8,325 nt of DNA, taken from contig CALCGO010000495.1 in the NCBI GenBank assembly GCA_937901055.1, forward strand, positions 1 through 8,325. The letters run 5' to 3'. How positions within the stretch are numbered: the stretch's first letter is position 1; every line of letters starts with the position of its first letter. The translations under genes were made by a program, and so were the position numbers. Origin of the DNA: an uncultured Rhodobacterales bacterium (GTDB lineage: Bacteria; Pseudomonadota; Alphaproteobacteria; Rhodobacterales; Rhodobacteraceae). Of the stretch, positions 5,986 to 8,325 are shown piece by piece. The notes below the pieces were generated by a model. That model did not search any database. It was not told the origin of the DNA and was given only the letters and a program-made list of their open reading frames with translations.

Positions 5986-7989
5986 ATGAGATACGAAACC
6001 ATTTTCCCACGCAAAATTATAGAACATCAGGATATGGGCATTGTGATGCCCGATGGTTGTCGATTATCCGCGCGTGTTTGGATGCCGGAAGATGCAGCTA
6101 GAAACCCTGTGCCGGTGATTTTAGAACATCTACCTTATCGGAAACGTGATGGTACCATCGTACGGGACCAGTTTAGCCACCCTTGGATGGCGGGCCAAGG
6201 TTACTGCTGCATTCGGACAGATATGCGCGGAAACGGTGAATCAGAAGGTCTAATGACAGATGAATACACCAAACAAGAACTGCAAGACGCATGTGATGTC
6301 ATTGCTTGGGCTGCACGCCAGAAATGGTGCAATGGAAACGTCGGCATGCAAGGCATCTCTTGGGGAGGATTTAACGGGCTTCAAGTTGCTGCCTTGCGTC
6401 CACCAGCTCTAAAAGCTGTTATTACGATCTGCTCTTCTGCTGATCGCTATGCGGACGACATTCACTTTAAAGGGGGCAGCCTATTATTAGAGAATTTTGG
6501 TTGGTCAGTGAACATGATGTCTTATTCTTCACGCCCACCTGATCCGAAAATTGTCGGTGATAAATGGACATCTATTTGGAAAAACAGATTAGAGAACCAA
6601 CCTTTCAATTGGATTGATTGGTTAGGCCATCAAAAACGTGATGATTACTGGAAACATGGCTCCATTTGCGAGGATTTTAGTCGCGTAGAGGCCGCAGTTT
6701 TATCCGTGGGCGGATGGCACGATGGATACCGCAATACGATCGCCAATTTGGTTGAAAACCTAACCTCGCCAGTAAAAGGCATTGTTGGTCCTTGGAACCA
6801 TAAGTATCCCCATTATGCGGGACCAAAGCCAGCTATTGGGTTTCTTCAAGAATCTAAGCGGTGGTGGGACAAATGGTTGAAAGGGATAGAAACACACGTA
6901 GAATCTGATCCAGATTACCGCGCCTATGTCATGGAATCAGTTAGCCCGGCAAGATGGTATGAGACACGGCCCGGTCGGTGGATCTCGGAACAAGATTGGC
7001 CTTCATCAAACATCAACAAAAAAAAGCTATTTCTTTGTCCGGATGGTTTATGCAACAGCTCAACCAATTTCGAAATCAAAGTGAAATCTCCCGAACATTG
7101 CGGCCAATCTAGCGGAGAATACTTCCCTTTTGCCTTTGCAGCCGAATTGCCAGACGAACAAGCGTTAGATGACGCATCCTCCGCATGCTTTGATGGAGAA
7201 CCTTTAAATCACAGCATTGACATCATTGGCGCACCGATCCTTCGCTTGAATGTTTCCTCAGACAAGCCCAAAGCTCAGTTAGTCGTTCGGTTAAACGATC
7301 TGCGACCGGATGGAACCAGTGCTTTAATTACTTATGGTGTTTTAAATCTCACGCATCATACATCCCATGAACATCCGAGCGAGTTATCTCCACACCAGAG
7401 GTATGATGTTCAACTAAGTTTAGATCAGATTGCATATAACATTCCAGCCGATCACAGGCTACGGATCGCCGTTTCAACTTGCTATTGGCCAAAAATTTGG
7501 CCATCGCCAGAAAAAGCCGAAGTTTCCATTCATTATGGATCCATAGAAATTCCTTCGCGACCGATTACAAATACTGGTGATGAAATTGAATTCGAAGAGC
7601 CAGTTGGCGCTCCACCATGGAAGACGGAAGAGTTGCGGCCAGCATCCTATGACCGAGCCACTGCAACAGATGTAAAGACTGGTATTGTCACGACCTCAAT
7701 TTTTGCTGACAACGGAGAGAACAAAGATTTAACCCACGGGTTGATTTCCGGTTCATGGATGAAAGAAAATTTTTACATTCACCCAGATGATCCAACTTCG
7801 GCAAAAGCGACAGCAGAGTGGGAACAAACTGGGGGGCGAATGGGTCAGATGTGGCGTACGCATGTAACGGCTGAAATGACTTGTGATGTTGAAAATTTAT
7901 ATACTAAGCATACACTTAAATCATATTTGAATGGTGAAGAGTTTTTTGCAAAGGAATTTAAGGGGCGTGTAGAAAGAGAGTTTGTTTAA
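5986..7989 (+). CDS. CocE/NonD family alpha/beta hydrolase (peptidase S15-like)
   Basis: A serine hydrolase of the family that includes cocaine esterase, glutaryl-7-ACA acylase and X-Pro dipeptidyl peptidases; it would cleave an ester or amide bond. Numbered from the ATG at 5986 (667 aa): the oxyanion Tyr51 lies in LPYRKRDG; DMRGNGESEG begins at 79; the nucleophile elbow GISWGG has Ser125; Asp246 lies in GGWHDGYRN; His272 lies in GPWNHKYPH. The triad is thus complete. A helical cap spans roughly 155-235. The C-terminal jelly-roll domain (about 346-540) shows FDGEP, GAPILRLNVSSD and IAVSTCYWPKIWPSPE. A further 125-residue tail makes it longer than cocaine esterase (574 aa). No signal peptide, so cytoplasmic. 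A TTG at 5974 is an alternative start, but the ATG is preferred although only a weak GGA lies upstream. Position beside a complete importer suggests it processes the imported compound. Substrate unknown. Confidence 0.9.
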   Translation: MRYETIFPRKIIEHQDMGIVMPDGCRLSARVWMPEDAARNPVPVILEHLPYRKRDGTIVRDQFSHPWMAGQGYCCIRTDMRGNGESEGLMTDEYTKQELQDACDVIAWAARQKWCNGNVGMQGISWGGFNGLQVAALRPPALKAVITICSSADRYADDIHFKGGSLLLENFGWSVNMMSYSSRPPDPKIVGDKWTSIWKNRLENQPFNWIDWLGHQKRDDYWKHGSICEDFSRVEAAVLSVGGWHDGYRNTIANLVENLTSPVKGIVGPWNHKYPHYAGPKPAIGFLQESKRWWDKWLKGIETHVESDPDYRAYVMESVSPARWYETRPGRWISEQDWPSSNINKKKLFLCPDGLCNSSTNFEIKVKSPEHCGQSSGEYFPFAFAAELPDEQALDDASSACFDGEPLNHSIDIIGAPILRLNVSSDKPKAQLVVRLNDLRPDGTSALITYGVLNLTHHTSHEHPSELSPHQRYDVQLSLDQIAYNIPADHRLRIAVSTCYWPKIWPSPEKAEVSIHYGSIEIPSRPITNTGDEIEFEEPVGAPPWKTEELRPASYDRATATDVKTGIVTTSIFADNGENKDLTHGLISGSWMKENFYIHPDDPTSAKATAEWEQTGGRMGQMWRTHVTAEMTCDVENLYTKHTLKSYLNGEEFFAKEFKGRVEREFV

Positions 7990-7996
7990 AAACAAT

Positions 7997-8013
7997 GGTA
8001 CTGTCAGACAAAT
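7997..8013 (+). repeat. Left terminal inverted repeat of right IS6 derivative
   Basis: GGTACTGTCAGACAAAT. It pairs with 8230-8246 (14 of 17) and with the right end of the left copy at 339-355 (15 of 17). The GG-CTGT-type start resembles other IS6-family ends. Confidence 0.8.
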
Positions 8014-8053
8014 CTAACTTGAGACGGGTCGTGCGGTTTCGTAGTCTCTCCGT

Positions 8054-8194
8054 ATGACAAAACACTCCCCATTTAGGTACTTTAAAACGATCTCTAAGAT
8101 CATCCGCCTGGCTGTGATGCTTTATGTTCGTTTTCCGCTCAAGTTCAATCGAACCACCGTTCTTACTGAGTGGCGTCAATTATTGAGCGCATAG
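8054..8194 (+). pseudogene. IS6-family transposase relic: start and end fused in frame, 46 codons
   Basis: The frame opens with the typical IS6 start MTKHSPFRYFKTISKIIRLA, continues VMLYVRFPLK, then joins directly to the transposase C-terminus FNRTTVLTEWRQLLSA and stops at 8192-8194. About 190 internal residues, including most of the DNA-binding region and the entire catalytic core, are missing, so it cannot be a transposase. The junction sits at CCGCTC|AAG, with a two-base TC microhomology relative to the left copy. The frame happens to stay open across the junction, unlike in the left copy. It is most likely an inert relic; a 46-residue product is possible but there is no convincing ribosome binding site. 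Confidence 0.8.
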
Positions 8195-8229
8195 GCTCAG
8201 GCTGCGCTTGCAATCCGATGCGAGTTCTC

Positions 8230-8246
8230 ATTCGTCTGACAACACC
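8230..8246 (+). repeat. Right terminal inverted repeat of right IS6 derivative
   Basis: The reverse complement reads GGTGTTGTCAGACGAAT, which matches the left end at 14 of 17 bases and the left copy's right end at 16 of 17. It marks the boundary with unrelated DNA at 8247. Confidence 0.8.
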
Positions 8247-8253
8247 CTCTGCC

Positions 8254-8283
8254 ACACTGTGTGATAAAACACTGTGTGATAAA
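8254..8283. repeat. Perfect 15-bp tandem duplication just outside the right IS derivative
   Basis: ACACTGTGTGATAAA occurs twice back to back (8254-8268 and 8269-8283). CACACTGTGTG at 8253-8263 is also a short inverted repeat around a central T. The remaining bases to 8325 hold no recognisable gene. Confidence 0.75.
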
Positions 8284-8325
8284 TCAGTGACTCTTCAAAA
8301 GAGACTTAAGTAAAACCTTTGTGCG

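Larger units (their letters stand above)
7997..8246 (+). mobile_element. IS6-family miniature derivative, complete from end to end (250 bp)
   Basis: Both terminal repeats are present: left GGTACTGTCAGACAAAT (7997-8013) and right 8230-8246, whose reverse complement matches at 14 of 17 bases. Between them are only the transposase start and finish. Relative to the left copy it lacks exactly 175 bases (left coordinates 75-249), a gap that swallows the left copy's own smaller deletion site. It begins 7 bases after the hydrolase stop codon. The flanking octamers AAAACAAT (7989-7996) and CTCTGCCA (8247-8254) do not match, so there is no 8-bp target duplication around this copy alone. A partial promoter (TTGAGA at 8019-8024, 17-base spacer, TAGTCT) precedes the residual frame; its -10 is poor. 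Non-autonomous and MITE-like in form. Confidence 0.88.

Noticed and set aside
8284..8310. CTCTT/AAGAG hairpin right of the tandem repeat as a terminator
   Set aside because: The stem is only 5 bp with a 3-base loop and no T-tract follows.
1..8325. CRISPR array, tRNA or rRNA genes
   Set aside because: No regularly spaced repeats, cloverleaf-like sequence or rRNA-like conserved segments were seen on either strand.

Overview
The window looks like an accessory locus of an alphaproteobacterium, most likely a marine Rhodobacterales (roseobacter-type) species. The evidence is the relatedness, as I recognise it, of the IS6-family transposase remnants to those common in Rhodobacterales, the Tat-exported peptide-type binding protein, and the single-chain double ATPase common in alphaproteobacterial Dpp/Opp-like importers. 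By eye the base composition is moderate and on the AT-rich side for that group. Genus cannot be fixed from the window.

Layout. Bases 1-355 are the right part of a defective IS6-family element (its left end lies outside the window) carrying a transposase pseudogene that has lost its catalytic core. Bases 356-523 hold no convincing gene. Bases 524-4063 on the minus strand are a tightly overlapping three-gene operon, read leftwards: a DppB-type permease (3092-4063), a DppC-type permease (2163-3095) and a fused double-ATPase subunit (524-2173). A 228-bp divergent intergenic region (4064-4291) contains an SBP-side promoter candidate, a perfect 12-bp palindrome with a second near-identical site 32 bp away, and a nested inverted repeat. 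On the plus strand follow a Tat-exported family 5 solute-binding protein (4292-5911), a strong intrinsic terminator (5943-5969), and a CocE/NonD-type (peptidase S15-like) alpha/beta hydrolase (5986-7989). Seven bases after the hydrolase stop codon begins a second, end-to-end IS6-derived element of only 250 bp (7997-8246), in the same orientation as the left one. It is followed by a short 15-bp tandem duplication.

How the genes work together. The four transport genes make a complete ABC importer: periplasmic binding protein, two permeases, and both ATP-binding sites on one polypeptide. The hydrolase has an intact Ser-Asp-His triad and no export signal, so it should act in the cytoplasm. The simplest reading is that a peptide-like, amide or ester compound is captured in the periplasm, imported and then cleaved. 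The substrate cannot be read from sequence. No transcriptional regulator lies in the window, so control must come from elsewhere.

Most notable points: the complete import-and-cleave module is bracketed by two same-direction, catalytically dead IS6 derivatives with about 90% identity to each other. The smaller one carries an in-frame internal deletion that leaves an open 46-codon frame. The hydrolase start codon sits 16 bases downstream of a strong terminator, with no room for its own promoter between them.
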